From Actinoplanes sp. N902-109 (GTDB lineage Bacteria; Actinomycetota; Actinomycetes; Mycobacteriales; Micromonosporaceae), in the NCBI RefSeq assembly GCF_000389965.1, contig NC_021191.1:4589501-4653500 (forward strand): 64,000 bases of DNA, read 5' to 3'. This document shows, in pieces, positions 25,770 through 34,328 of this stretch. The notes under the pieces were generated by a model. The model had not been told where the DNA came from. It ran no database searches and saw only the letters and a list, made by a program, of their open reading frames with translations. A program made the position numbers and the translations under genes. Position 1 is the first letter of the stretch, and the number at the start of each line of letters is the position of its first letter.

Positions 25770-26200
25770 CCGTACGGATGGCCGGCCCGGCGGACGCGGC
25801 GGCACTGGCGCAACTGCAGGAGATCGCACCGGACACGCTCGCGGCCTTCGCCGGCTGGATGGCCCGCCACGCGGACACGCACCTGCCGTTCGTCGCCGAG
25901 GTCGACGGCCGCGTGGTCGGCGCCGCCTGGCTGCTGGTCGCGGCACGAGTGCCCCGCGGCGGCACGCTGGACCGCCGGTTCGGCGACGTGCAGTCGGTCA
26001 TGGTCCGCGAAAGGTTCCGCAACCGCGGCATCGGCGCCGCGCTGCTGGGCGCGATCCTGGCCGAGGCCCGCACCCGCCACCTCTCGCACGTCACGGTCCA
26101 CTCCGGCCGCCGCGCGGTCGACTTCTATCTCCGCACCGGCTTCACCCACCACCGCCAGCTGCTGCTCTGGGAACCGGATGCCTCCGAGATGGGGTGCTGA
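25766..26200 (+). CDS. GNAT family N-acetyltransferase
   Basis: 144 residues. Single GNAT domain: RMAGPADAAALAQLQEI, central VQSVMVRERFRNRGIGAALLGAILAEAR (acetyl-CoA loop RxxGIG), and VDFYLRTGFTHHRQLLLW. Coupled to the CGNR regulator. Substrate unknown. Confidence 0.88.
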   Translation: MTVRMAGPADAAALAQLQEIAPDTLAAFAGWMARHADTHLPFVAEVDGRVVGAAWLLVAARVPRGGTLDRRFGDVQSVMVRERFRNRGIGAALLGAILAEARTRHLSHVTVHSGRRAVDFYLRTGFTHHRQLLLWEPDASEMGC

Positions 26201-26204
26201 CGCT

Positions 26205-26723
26205 ATGTGGCAGGCGACTGTCCTCGCCGGCTACGGCCAGTTCTACCTGCAGGATCCCGAGGCTCACAACGCCGCGATGAACGCCGGTGCCGCTACGGAC
26301 CCGGCCCGTCCCGCGGGCGGATGGACGGCTGAGGCAGTACGGCTGCACCGGATCGGACTGGAACCCCATTCCATCTCCGTCGGCACGGCCCGGCCGGACT
26401 TTGTCGAGACGACGCTGACGGTTCACGCAACCGCCCCGGCGACCGTGCCGGAAGCCGTCCACGTTGTTGAGGCGGACCTCGAGGTGGTCACCGGCGCAGT
26501 CCTGGTCGTCGGTTGCACCGAGCCACCGGACCCGGCGCGGGCGCTGCATGTCGAGCCGGGCCGGCACCGCGTCCGGGTGTCCTACGTGCCGGCGGATGAG
26601 CCGCCGACCGCCGACCCCGACGTCGACGGCGACCACTTCACCTACCGGATCGACATGTGGCCGGCCGGGGTGGCCGGACCGCTGGTGGTCCTGCGTCAGG
26701 GGCCCGATCCCTGGGCCTGCTGA
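26205..26723 (+). CDS. Hypothetical protein
   Basis: 172 residues starting MWQATVLAGYGQFYLQDPEAHN. No signal peptide or membrane segment. It contains strands such as VVEADLEVVTGAVLVVGC and EPGRHRVRVSYVPADEP and is acidic, possibly an immunity- or ComJ-like beta protein, but I do not recognise a family. It follows the GNAT gene by 4 bases. Confidence 0.65.
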   Translation: MWQATVLAGYGQFYLQDPEAHNAAMNAGAATDPARPAGGWTAEAVRLHRIGLEPHSISVGTARPDFVETTLTVHATAPATVPEAVHVVEADLEVVTGAVLVVGCTEPPDPARALHVEPGRHRVRVSYVPADEPPTADPDVDGDHFTYRIDMWPAGVAGPLVVLRQGPDPWAC

Positions 26724-26802
26724 CCGCCGTGCGGGGGACCCGTCGACCGTCGTTGTCCGGTCGTTTACTGAATCGCCGGGGCGGGTGGCTGGTGTACGGA
26801 CC

Positions 26803-27540
26803 ATGGCATCGACACGGGTCATTGTTTGTGCGGCCGTCTGCGCCGTGGTCGCGGCTGCTCCGGCCGTACCAGCGCAAGCGGCCCCGGCGCGCAAGGGTTT
26901 CGATCTGCAGGCCCACCGCGGGGGGATCGGGCTGCGGCCGGAGAACACGCTGGCGTCGTTCGGCAACGCGCTGCGGCTCGGGGTCAGCACGCTGGAGCTG
27001 GACGTGCAGATCACCAGGGACGGCGCTGCCGTGGTCACGCACGACCGCAAGGTGGACGCGAAGAAGTGCGGGCCGGCGTACGCGGGACGGTTCGTCAAGG
27101 ATCTGACGCTGGCGCAGGTGCGCTCGATGGACTGCGGCGGCCGGACGCTGCCGGAATTCCCCGGGCAGGTGGCCGTGCCGGGCGCGCGGATGCCGCTGCT
27201 GTCCGAGGTGTTCGACCTGGTGCACACCTACCGTGCCACCGGGGTGAAGCTGAACGTCGAGACCAAGGCCGGGGTGGGCACGGTGTCGGCGAACTGGCAG
27301 GTGCACGACCCGGACCAGCCGGTGCACCCGGACCCCGACTGGTATCTGCGCACCAGCCCCGCCTACTACTCCGGCCCGCCGATCGGCGTGCTGCACCGCC
27401 GCGACCACCTGAAGGTGGTGCCGTACACGATCGACGACGAGGCCACCATGCAGCGGCTGATCGATCTGGGCGTTGACGGGCTGATCACCGACGGCCAGGC
27501 CACGGCGGTGCTGGTGGCGCGGCGCACCGGGCTACGGTGA
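26803..27540 (+). CDS. Secreted glycerophosphodiester phosphodiesterase with an internal deletion
   Basis: 245 residues. Signal peptide (RVIVCAAVCAVVAAAPAVPAQA), then QAHRGGIGLRPENTLASF, LELDVQITRDGAAVVTHDRKV (metal and catalytic residues), and KLNVETKAG. Full secreted relatives continue with about 100 residues including a SFDW-type segment before the last strands; here the sequence goes directly from VETKAGVGTVSANWQV to VVPYTIDDEATMQRLIDLGVDGLITD. An in-frame internal deletion is inferred, so activity is doubtful. It overlaps the convergent GNAT gene by 9 bases. Confidence 0.8.
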   Translation: MASTRVIVCAAVCAVVAAAPAVPAQAAPARKGFDLQAHRGGIGLRPENTLASFGNALRLGVSTLELDVQITRDGAAVVTHDRKVDAKKCGPAYAGRFVKDLTLAQVRSMDCGGRTLPEFPGQVAVPGARMPLLSEVFDLVHTYRATGVKLNVETKAGVGTVSANWQVHDPDQPVHPDPDWYLRTSPAYYSGPPIGVLHRRDHLKVVPYTIDDEATMQRLIDLGVDGLITDGQATAVLVARRTGLR

Positions 27541-28200
27541 CACCGCGGCGAAGGTGACCTCGGTGCGCACCGTGAAGCCCAGGTGCTCGTAGAGCCGCAC
27601 GGCACCGGTGTTGGTGACGGCGACGTGCAGGAACGGCACGTCGCCACGGGCCCGGATGCGGTCGGTGACGGCGGCGACCAGCCGGGTGGCCAGGCCCGCG
27701 CCGCGGTGCTCCGGGTCGGTGCAGACCGCGCTGATCTCGCTGAAGCCGGGCGGTCGTATCCGCACCCCGGCCATGGCGACCAGCCGGCCGCCGCGGCGGA
27801 TGCCCAGGTAGTCGCCGAGTTCCACGGTGCGCTCGGCGAACGGGCCGGGCCGGGTGCGCCCGACCAGCTCGAGTATCTCGGGCACGTCGGCGGCGCCCAG
27901 TTCCTCAGCCTCGGGTGCGGGCGCGCCCCGGTAGTCCGTGCCGACGAGCTGCAGCCCGGGGGTCAGCCCCTCGGCCGCGAAGCCGGGCGGCACGGTGAGC
28001 CCGGGTGCGGCCACGATGGCCCGCTCACCGGCCGGGATCAGTTCGGCCAGCCCGGCCCACGCCGCCGGGTCGGCCGGGTCCTCCAGCCCGGCGAACAGGC
28101 TGACCTGAGGCTGGAAGCGGGCACTGCGGGCGTACCGTTCGGAGAATTTCTCCTGCGGGCCGGACAGGGCCGCCCACACCGGGTTGTCGAGAGGTTGCAC
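27532..28200 (-). CDS. GNAT (FR47-like) acetyltransferase
   Basis: 222 residues from GTG. N-terminal half is degenerate (LDNPVWAALSGPQEKFSERYARS...), typical of FR47-like members; the C-terminal half holds ISAVCTDPEHRGAGLATRLVAAVTDRI and VAVTNTGAVRLYEHLGF. Complete for this family. Stop lies inside the 3' end of the convergent GDPD gene. Confidence 0.87.
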   Translation of the reverse strand: MQPLDNPVWAALSGPQEKFSERYARSARFQPQVSLFAGLEDPADPAAWAGLAELIPAGERAIVAAPGLTVPPGFAAEGLTPGLQLVGTDYRGAPAPEAEELGAADVPEILELVGRTRPGPFAERTVELGDYLGIRRGGRLVAMAGVRIRPPGFSEISAVCTDPEHRGAGLATRLVAAVTDRIRARGDVPFLHVAVTNTGAVRLYEHLGFTVRTEVTFAAVSP

Positions 28201-28237
28201 GCCTGGGATCCTGTCAGAACCCCACGCCGGTGACGTG

Positions 28238-28936
28238 TCACCAGGGGACGGCGCCGTGCCGGTTGACGTAGGTACCGGTGGGACCGTCCGGGGGCACGGT
28301 CGCGAGCTCCACGATCACGTCCGTGCCTTCCCGCACGGTCTGGGTTCCCTTGAAGTTGTTGAGGTCGGTGGCGGTCCAGCCCGGGTCCGCGGCGTTGACG
28401 CGCATGCCGGGCAGGGCGTGTGCGTAGCAGAGGGTGAGCTTGGTCAGTGCGGTCTTGGTGACCGCATAGACCGGTGGTACGAGCGCAAGATCCCACCAGC
28501 TGTTCTGTTCGGTCAGCGCGAAGGATCCGGTGCCGCTGGAGACGTTGACGATGCGCGGGCCGGCGCTCGCGCGCAGCAGGGGAAGGAAGGCGTTGGTCAC
28601 CCGTACGACGCCCAGCAGATTGGTGTCCAGGACGGCGGCGACGTCGGTGGCGGTGGCCTGGTCGATCGGCGTGGTGGGTCCTTCGATGCCGGCGTTGTTC
28701 ACCAGCACGTCGAGTCGCCCGTAACGGCTGCGGACCCAGTCGGCGGCAGTCCGTACGCTGCCCTCGTCGGTGACATCGAGCGGCACGAACGGCGAGTCCA
28801 GCCGGTCCGCGGCCGCCCTGCCCCGGCCGGGGTGGCGAGCTGCGACCAGCACGGTGTGCCCGAGTTCCCGCAGCCGGCGCGCGGCTTCGAACCCCAGACC
28901 CTTGTTGGCCCCGGTGATGAGCGTGATCGTGGTCAT
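28238..28936 (-). CDS. Short-chain dehydrogenase/reductase
   Basis: 232 residues starting MTTITLITGANKGLG with GGGGGG upstream. NAD(P) motif TGANKGLG (9-16), NNAG (80-83), catalytic Ser133, Tyr157 and Lys161 (YAVTK). Classical SDR, similar to carbonyl reductases. Divergent from an XRE regulator that probably controls it. Confidence 0.92.
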   Translation of the reverse strand: MTTITLITGANKGLGFEAARRLRELGHTVLVAARHPGRGRAAADRLDSPFVPLDVTDEGSVRTAADWVRSRYGRLDVLVNNAGIEGPTTPIDQATATDVAAVLDTNLLGVVRVTNAFLPLLRASAGPRIVNVSSGTGSFALTEQNSWWDLALVPPVYAVTKTALTKLTLCYAHALPGMRVNAADPGWTATDLNNFKGTQTVREGTDVIVELATVPPDGPTGTYVNRHGAVPW

Positions 28937-29039
28937 CCCCCCACTGTCGTGACGAAGCCGGGGCCGCGGAAGATGGTGTCCGACCGGGGGACTGACAGCA
29001 CCACCCCTGACAGCGGTGGGAGCGTGCGATAGTGGGCCG
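28937..29039. promoter_or_regulatory. Divergent promoter region with CTGACAG repeats
   Basis: 103 bases between the SDR and XRE genes. It contains the direct repeat CTGACAGC twice (28992-28999 and 29008-29015), a likely binding site for the XRE regulator. -10 sequence for the XRE gene may be GATAGT (29028-29033). Confidence 0.45.
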
Positions 29040-29870
29040 ATGACCACCGAGTTCGGATCGTTGCTGCGGGCCTGGCGCGACCGCACGCGCCCGGCGTCGG
29101 TGGGCGTGGTGGAGACGACCCGTCGCGCGCCGGGCCTGCGTCGTGAGGAGCTGGCCGGATTGGCCGGCATCTCGGTCGACTACCTCGTTCAGCTGGAGCG
29201 GGGCCGGGCGTCCCGGCCGTCGGCGCAGGTCCTGGGAGCGCTGTGCCGGGCGTTGCGGTTGCCCGACGACGAGGCGGCTCTGCTGCACCGCAGTGTGGGC
29301 TATGCGTTCACCGAGGCTGCGGTGGACCACGAGGTGCCGGCCGGCGTCGAGCGGTTGCTGCACCGTCTCGACGACTGGCCCGTCGCGCTCTACTCGGCCG
29401 ACTGGTGGCTGCTGCGCTGGAACCCGCTGTGGGCAGCGCTGCTCGGGGACCCCGCTGCCCTGCTGGGGCGTTCCCGCAACCTGGTGTGGCATGAGTTCAC
29501 CGACGTCCCGTCGCGGGTCGTGCTGGATGGTGCCGGGCGGGCGGCCTTCCGTAGCGCGCTGGTGGCTGACCTCCGGGTGGCGTCGCTGGAGCATCCCCAC
29601 GACCCGGGTCTGCGCCGGCTGGTCGAGGACCTGCGCACTCGCAGCACCGAGTTCGACGCGATCTGGCGCACCGGGCGCGTCGCCCGGCATCGGAGCGCTC
29701 GTAAGCTCATCGACCACCCGCAGGCCGGCCGCCTCACCCTCGACAGTGACGTCCTGCAAGCTCCGGGCAGTGACGTGCACATCATCACCTACTCCGCCGA
29801 GCCCGGCAGCGACGAGGCCGCCCGCCTGGACCTGCTGGGTGTGCTCGGCAACGAGGCCTTCGCGCACTGA
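29040..29870 (+). CDS. XRE-family regulator with MmyB-like C-terminal domain
   Basis: 276 residues. HTH_3 (PGLRREELAGLAGISVDYLVQLERGRASRPSAQVLGALCRALRL, about 30-75) then an MmyB-type PAS-like ligand domain (WPVALYSADWWLLRWNPLWAALLGDP, NLVWHEFTD, LTLDSDVLQAPGSDVHIITYSAEPGSDEAARLDLL). Actinobacterial members regulate adjacent SDR or oxidoreductase genes, which fits the divergent SDR. Confidence 0.93.
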   Translation: MTTEFGSLLRAWRDRTRPASVGVVETTRRAPGLRREELAGLAGISVDYLVQLERGRASRPSAQVLGALCRALRLPDDEAALLHRSVGYAFTEAAVDHEVPAGVERLLHRLDDWPVALYSADWWLLRWNPLWAALLGDPAALLGRSRNLVWHEFTDVPSRVVLDGAGRAAFRSALVADLRVASLEHPHDPGLRRLVEDLRTRSTEFDAIWRTGRVARHRSARKLIDHPQAGRLTLDSDVLQAPGSDVHIITYSAEPGSDEAARLDLLGVLGNEAFAH

Positions 29871-29908
29871 CCCGCTGACCGGCGCCCTCCGCGGGGCGCG
29901 GGCCGCAG

Positions 29909-29924
29909 CTGAAAGGGACTTCAG
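29909..29924 (+). promoter_or_regulatory. CTGAA-N6-TTCAG inverted repeat upstream of response regulator
   Basis: CTGAA (29909-29913), AGGGAC spacer, TTCAG (29920-29924), 33 bases before the GTG of the OmpR-type regulator. The TTCAG word matches the triple TTCAGC repeats at 32077-32103 in front of the DUF2079 gene, which suggests that the response regulator binds both. Confidence 0.5.
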
Positions 29925-29956
29925 GTACGGGCGGCCGGAGCTGGCAGGATGACCTT

Positions 29957-30634
29957 GTGCGGCTCCTGGTGGTGGAAGACGAGCGGGAACTGGCCGAGTC
30001 CCTGCGTCGCGGCCTGACGGCGGAGGGCTATACCGTTGATGTGGCCCACGACGGGGTCAGCGGGCTGGACCTGGCGCTGAGCGAGGGCTATCAGGCGGTC
30101 ATCCTGGACCTGATGCTGCCGCGGATGAACGGCTACCGGGTGTGCGCCCGGATGCGGGAGCTGCGGGTCGGCACGCCGGTGCTGGTCCTGACCGCCAAGG
30201 ACGGCGAGTACGACGAGGCGGAGGCCCTGGACACCGGGGCGGACGACTATCTGACCAAGCCCTTCTCGTACGTCGTCCTGCTGGCCCGGGTACGGGCCCT
30301 GCTGCGCCGTGGTGGTGCGCCCCGCCCGGCCGTGCTGACGGTCGGCGATCTGGTGGTCGATCAGGCCCGGCGGGTCTGTGCGCGCGGCTCGGCGCCGATC
30401 CCGCTGACCGCCAAGCAGTTCGCGGTGCTGGCCTGCCTGGCCCGGCGGGCGAACATGGTGGTGAGCAAGGCGGAGATCCTGGACGAGGTGTGGGACGCGG
30501 CCTACGCCGGCGACCTGAACATCGTCGAGGTCTACATCCGGGCCCTGCGCCGCCGCATCGACGTGCCGTTCGGCCTGCTGAGCATCGAGACCGTCCGCGG
30601 CGCCGGCTACCGGCTGGTCGACGCGCATGCCTAG
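29957..30634 (+). CDS. OmpR-family response regulator
   Basis: 225 residues from GTG. Receiver with phospho-acceptor Asp51 in VILDLMLPRMNG and LTAKD, TKPFSY; winged helix C-terminal domain (LTAKQFAVLACLARRANMVVSKAEILDEVWD, VYIRALRRRIDVPFGLLSIETVRGAGYRL). Overlaps the kinase gene by 8 bases. Confidence 0.94.
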   Translation: MRLLVVEDERELAESLRRGLTAEGYTVDVAHDGVSGLDLALSEGYQAVILDLMLPRMNGYRVCARMRELRVGTPVLVLTAKDGEYDEAEALDTGADDYLTKPFSYVVLLARVRALLRRGGAPRPAVLTVGDLVVDQARRVCARGSAPIPLTAKQFAVLACLARRANMVVSKAEILDEVWDAAYAGDLNIVEVYIRALRRRIDVPFGLLSIETVRGAGYRLVDAHA

Positions 30635-32069
30635 ACCGCAGCTGCCGGTACGGGCGCGGGCGGCGGTCGCGGCGGCGCTGGCAGCCGCCGTGTGCCTCGG
30701 CGGCGGGGCGCTCTGGCTGCGCCACGTGATCCACGCCAACAGCGTGGCGGGGTCCGTCGCGACCGCGCGGTCGCAGGCCCGGGCCATCGCCTCGACGTAC
30801 GACACACCGGCGGCGCGGAGCTCCGCGGACGGGGGTGCCCTGGCCGGTGGCCCCGAGGCGTACGACCGGTGGTACGAGTTCCCCTACTACGGCATGCCGA
30901 TCAGCTTCGTGGTCGCCGACGACCACGGCAGGGTGTTGCTGGCCCAGCACCAGCTGGCCACCTACCTGCGGGAGGGCGGGCTGACCCTGCCGGCCGTCGC
31001 ACCGGAGCTGGACCAGGACCTCTGCGGCCAGGTCGAGGTGCACCTGCGGCCGGCCCGCAGCGGCGCCCGGGGTCCGCTCGACAACCGCGACGTCATCCTG
31101 GTGACCTGCAACGTCAGCCCCTCGGGCGGGACGGTCTATCTGCTCGTCCCCCCGCTCGACGCACAGGCCGCCGTGGCCCCGGTCGACCGCTGGCTGCGCA
31201 TCGGGCTGCCCGCCGCCGTCCTGTTCGTCGCCGCGGTGGCCTGGTGGGCCGCCGGGCGGGCGCTGCGCCCGGTCGAGCGGATGCGCGCCGAGCTGGCCCG
31301 CATCACCGCGGCGGACCTGAGCAGCCGGGTGCCCGAGCTGCGCACCGGCGACGAGATAGCCCGGCTGGCCGGCACCATGAACGACACCCTCGGCCGGCTC
31401 GCCGACGCGGCCGAGCGGCAGCGCCGGTTCGTCGCCGACGCGGCACACGAGCTGCGCAGTCCCATCGCCGGCCTGCGTACCGCCGCCGAGGTCGCCGCCA
31501 CGCACGGCGGCCCGGTCGACCCGGAGCTGCTGCGCACCGGCACCGAGCGGTTGCAGCGGCTCACCGACGACCTGTTGCTGCTCGCGCGGCTGGAACGTAC
31601 GGCGCCGGCCCGGGGCGAGCCGGTGGACATCGCCGCGCTCGTCGAGGAACTGGCCGGTGAGCGGCGCTACCGGGTGCCGCCGGACGAGCGGTTCGTCGTG
31701 GTGGCCGGTGCGCCCGCGGCGGTGCCCGGGCGTGAGGAGGAGCTGGGCCGGATGCTGGGCAACCTGCTGGACAACGCCGCCCGGTACGCGCGGGACCGCA
31801 TCGAGGTGACCGTCACGCAGCCCGGGCCCGGCCGGGTCCGGGTGGAGGTCCACGACGACGGCCCGGGCATCCCGCCGGCCGATCGGGAACGGGTCTTCGA
31901 GCGGTTCGCCCGCGTCGACGAGGCCCGCGATCGCCGGCATGGCGGTGCCGGTCTGGGTCTCGCGATCGCCCGGGACATCGCCGAGCGCCACGGCGGCCGC
32001 CTGTACGCGGCCGACGCCAGCAGCGGCGCCCGCCTCGTCGTGGAGCTGCCGGCGGCCGTGTCCGGCTGA
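30627..32069 (+). CDS. Sensor histidine kinase (HAMP-HisKA-HATPase)
   Basis: 480 residues. TM1 near residues 10-30, extracytoplasmic sensor of about 150 residues, TM2 (IGLPAAVLFVAAVAWWAAG), HAMP (RALRPVERMRAELARITAADLSSRV), HisKA with His274 in DAAHELRSPIAGLR, N-box NLLDNAARYA, G-boxes DDGPGIP and HGGAGLGLAIA. Pairs with the preceding regulator. Confidence 0.94.
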   Translation: MPRPQLPVRARAAVAAALAAAVCLGGGALWLRHVIHANSVAGSVATARSQARAIASTYDTPAARSSADGGALAGGPEAYDRWYEFPYYGMPISFVVADDHGRVLLAQHQLATYLREGGLTLPAVAPELDQDLCGQVEVHLRPARSGARGPLDNRDVILVTCNVSPSGGTVYLLVPPLDAQAAVAPVDRWLRIGLPAAVLFVAAVAWWAAGRALRPVERMRAELARITAADLSSRVPELRTGDEIARLAGTMNDTLGRLADAAERQRRFVADAAHELRSPIAGLRTAAEVAATHGGPVDPELLRTGTERLQRLTDDLLLLARLERTAPARGEPVDIAALVEELAGERRYRVPPDERFVVVAGAPAAVPGREEELGRMLGNLLDNAARYARDRIEVTVTQPGPGRVRVEVHDDGPGIPPADRERVFERFARVDEARDRRHGGAGLGLAIARDIAERHGGRLYAADASSGARLVVELPAAVSG

Positions 32070-32076
32070 CGAGTTC

Positions 32077-32103
32077 TTCAGCTCGCTTCAGCAGCGGTTC
32101 AGC
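32077..32103 (+). promoter_or_regulatory. Triple TTCAGC direct repeats
   Basis: TTCAGC at 32077-32082, 32087-32092 and 32098-32103, spaced 10 and 11 bases, which is the helical phasing used by OmpR-type regulators. Located between the kinase stop (32069) and the DUF2079 start (32127). Likely target of the two-component system encoded immediately upstream. Confidence 0.65.
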
Positions 32104-32126
32104 CGTACGGCGGGAGCCTCGCCCGC

Positions 32127-33539
32127 ATGTCCGCAACCGCTGTCTGTGCCCCGGCTGCCACCGCACCGGCCGTCCCCCGCCGCGCCGCGTCGCCGTACTG
32201 GCTGGCTGCCGTTCTGTTCGTGATCTACCTCAGCTGGTCGGTGCACCGGCATCTGCGGCTCCGGACCAGCGGCTACGACCTGGGCATCTTCGAACAGGCG
32301 GTGCGCGGCTACGCCCACCTCGGCGCGCCGGAGGCGACGCTCAAGGCGCCCGGCTTCAACCTGCTGGGCGACCACTTCCATCCCATCCTCGTGCTGCTCG
32401 CCCCGCTGTACCGGCTGTTCCCGAGCCCGATCACGCTGCTGTCCGCGCAAGCCGCCCTGATCGCCGTGTCGTCGATACCGATCACCCGGCTCGCCGTCCG
32501 GGTCGCGGGCCGGGGTGCGGCGGTGAGCGCGGGGCTGGCGTACGGGCTGTCCTGGGGTCTGCAGTCGGCGGTCGATTTCGACTTCCACGAGGTCGCCTTT
32601 GCCGTTCCGCTGCTGGCCTTCGGGCTGACCGCGCTGGCCGAACGGCGCTTCACCGCCGCCGCCGGGTGGACGCTGCCGCTCATCGCGGTGAAGGAGGACC
32701 TGCCGGCGACGGTGGCGGTCATCGGGCTGCTGATCGTGCTGCGGGGCGGGCGGCGGCCGGGCGCGACGACGACGCTGGTCGCGATCTGCTCGGGCCTGGT
32801 GATCGTCGGGGCGGTCCTGCCCGCGCTGAATCCCGCGCACGTCTACCCGTACGCCGGGAGCGTCGCCGGGGACGGCCAGGACCCGCTGCACCGCCTCCTG
32901 CTGCCCGCCGTCAAGCTGCACACGCTGGTGTGGCTGCTCGCGCCGACGCTGTTCGGTGCGCTGCGCTCGCCGTTGCTGCTCGCTGTCGTCCCCACGCTGG
33001 CCTGGCGGTTCTGGGCGGCGAACCCGCTGTACTGGGGCACCGGCTTCCAGTACAGCGCCGTGCTGATGCCGATCGTGTTCGTGGCCTTCCTCGACGCGCT
33101 CGCCGCACCGGGGACCGGCCGTGCGGCGCGGGCGGCGGCCCACACCACCGCCGTGCTCGCCGTTGCCGCGACGTTGCTGGCCCCGTTGCCGCTGCGTGGC
33201 CTGCTGAGCCCGGGCACCTGGGCCGGCGGCGCCGAGACCCGGCAGGTCCGCTCGGCGCTGGCGCGCATACCGGACGACGCCGAGGTCGCTGCCGACAACC
33301 GGCTGGCGCCGCAGCTCACCGCGCGCTGCGTTGTCCTGTTCCACCCCGACTATCCCCGGGCCGACCGGCGGCCCGAGTGGGTGGCCGTCAGCGTCCCGGC
33401 GGACACCAGCATGGCGGCCCCCGCGACGATGGCCGCCGCCCGCGACCGCTTGCCGGCCCTCGGATACCGGGTGGTGCTGCGCACCAGCGGCGTCATCATC
33501 TTCCGGCGTGGTGCCGTGGACCGTCCGGGGCCGCCCTAG
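32127..33539 (+). CDS. DUF2079 polytopic membrane protein
   Basis: 470 residues, about 10-12 membrane helices. DUF2079 signatures: RLRTSGYDLGIFEQAVRGYAHLG, LLGDHFHPILVLLAPLYRLFPSP, SAVDFDFHEVAFAVPLLAFG and LIAVKEDLPATVAVIGL, with a soluble C-terminus (DDAEVAADNRLAPQLTARCVVLF). The family is related to GT-C/PMT-like glycosyltransferases but has no proven role. Placed after a two-component system with repeat operators in between. Confidence 0.9.
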   Translation: MSATAVCAPAATAPAVPRRAASPYWLAAVLFVIYLSWSVHRHLRLRTSGYDLGIFEQAVRGYAHLGAPEATLKAPGFNLLGDHFHPILVLLAPLYRLFPSPITLLSAQAALIAVSSIPITRLAVRVAGRGAAVSAGLAYGLSWGLQSAVDFDFHEVAFAVPLLAFGLTALAERRFTAAAGWTLPLIAVKEDLPATVAVIGLLIVLRGGRRPGATTTLVAICSGLVIVGAVLPALNPAHVYPYAGSVAGDGQDPLHRLLLPAVKLHTLVWLLAPTLFGALRSPLLLAVVPTLAWRFWAANPLYWGTGFQYSAVLMPIVFVAFLDALAAPGTGRAARAAAHTTAVLAVAATLLAPLPLRGLLSPGTWAGGAETRQVRSALARIPDDAEVAADNRLAPQLTARCVVLFHPDYPRADRRPEWVAVSVPADTSMAAPATMAAARDRLPALGYRVVLRTSGVIIFRRGAVDRPGPP

Positions 33540-33541
33540 GG

Positions 33542-34264
33542 TCAGCTGCCGCTGCGGTAGCGGCGGCGCACCAGGACGGCACCGGCGCCGAGGATGACCG
33601 CGGCGATCACCCAGATCCACCAGGTCGAGCCGCCGTCGTCGTCCTGGTCGGTCGAGGCCGGCTCGGCCTGCACCGCGCCGGCTGCCGGGCTCGGTGCGGC
33701 GCCGGTCGCCGCCGGGGTGCCGGTCGCCGCCGGGGCGCTGGGCGTGGCGCTCGCCGCCGGCTCCGGGCCGGGCTTGAGGGTGACCAGCGGGGCCGGGTTG
33801 TCCGGTTCGTCCGCGCCGGCCTCCTGGATCTCGATCCAGCGCGAGACCTCGCCGTCGCCGTAGGTCTCCAGCGTCTTGAACGACAGCCGGGTCTGCCCGT
33901 CGGGCAGTTTCGCGATCTTGACCTTCCACTCGGCGTCGGTGCCGGCCTTGAGCGCCTTGCCGGCCACGGTGAACCCGTCCGCCGTACGCGAGAAGCTCCA
34001 CCCGGCCGGGGCCTTCACCAGGGTGACGTCGGCCGGTGCGATGCCCTCGGGCAGCACCACCTGCTCGCTCTTGATGCCGGCGTCGTCGTTCTCGGCCTCG
34101 CCGCTGAAGGTGAGGGTGACATCGGTGGCGCCGGCGGTGTCCTTGTCCGCGCTGACCTCGACGTGGGCCAGGGCCGGGCCGGCCAGAGCGAGCACCCCGA
34201 ACCCGGCGAGCAGACCGACAGTGGTGATCCGAATCTTGTTTCGCACGGCACCACTGTCGCTCAT
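33542..34264 (-). CDS. YcnI-like DUF1775 copper-binding domain protein
   Basis: 240 residues if started at the ATG; a GTG six codons later (before RNKIRITTVGLL) is an alternative. Signal peptide ending GPALA, mature N-terminus HVEVSADK with the His expected to bind Cu(II) in YcnI, plus Trp in PAGWSFSR. A Pro/Ala/Thr-rich linker precedes one C-terminal membrane anchor (WWIWVIAAVILGAGAVLV) and RRRYRSGS. The usual copper partners CopC/CopD are not in the window. Confidence 0.88.
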   Translation of the reverse strand: MSDSGAVRNKIRITTVGLLAGFGVLALAGPALAHVEVSADKDTAGATDVTLTFSGEAENDDAGIKSEQVVLPEGIAPADVTLVKAPAGWSFSRTADGFTVAGKALKAGTDAEWKVKIAKLPDGQTRLSFKTLETYGDGEVSRWIEIQEAGADEPDNPAPLVTLKPGPEPAASATPSAPAATGTPAATGAAPSPAAGAVQAEPASTDQDDDGGSTWWIWVIAAVILGAGAVLVRRRYRSGS

Positions 34265-34328
34265 CGGTGCCGCATAGTTCCCGGCGCGCCCGATTTTTTT
34301 GTCACCGGTCACGGTTAGGGTGTGCCGC

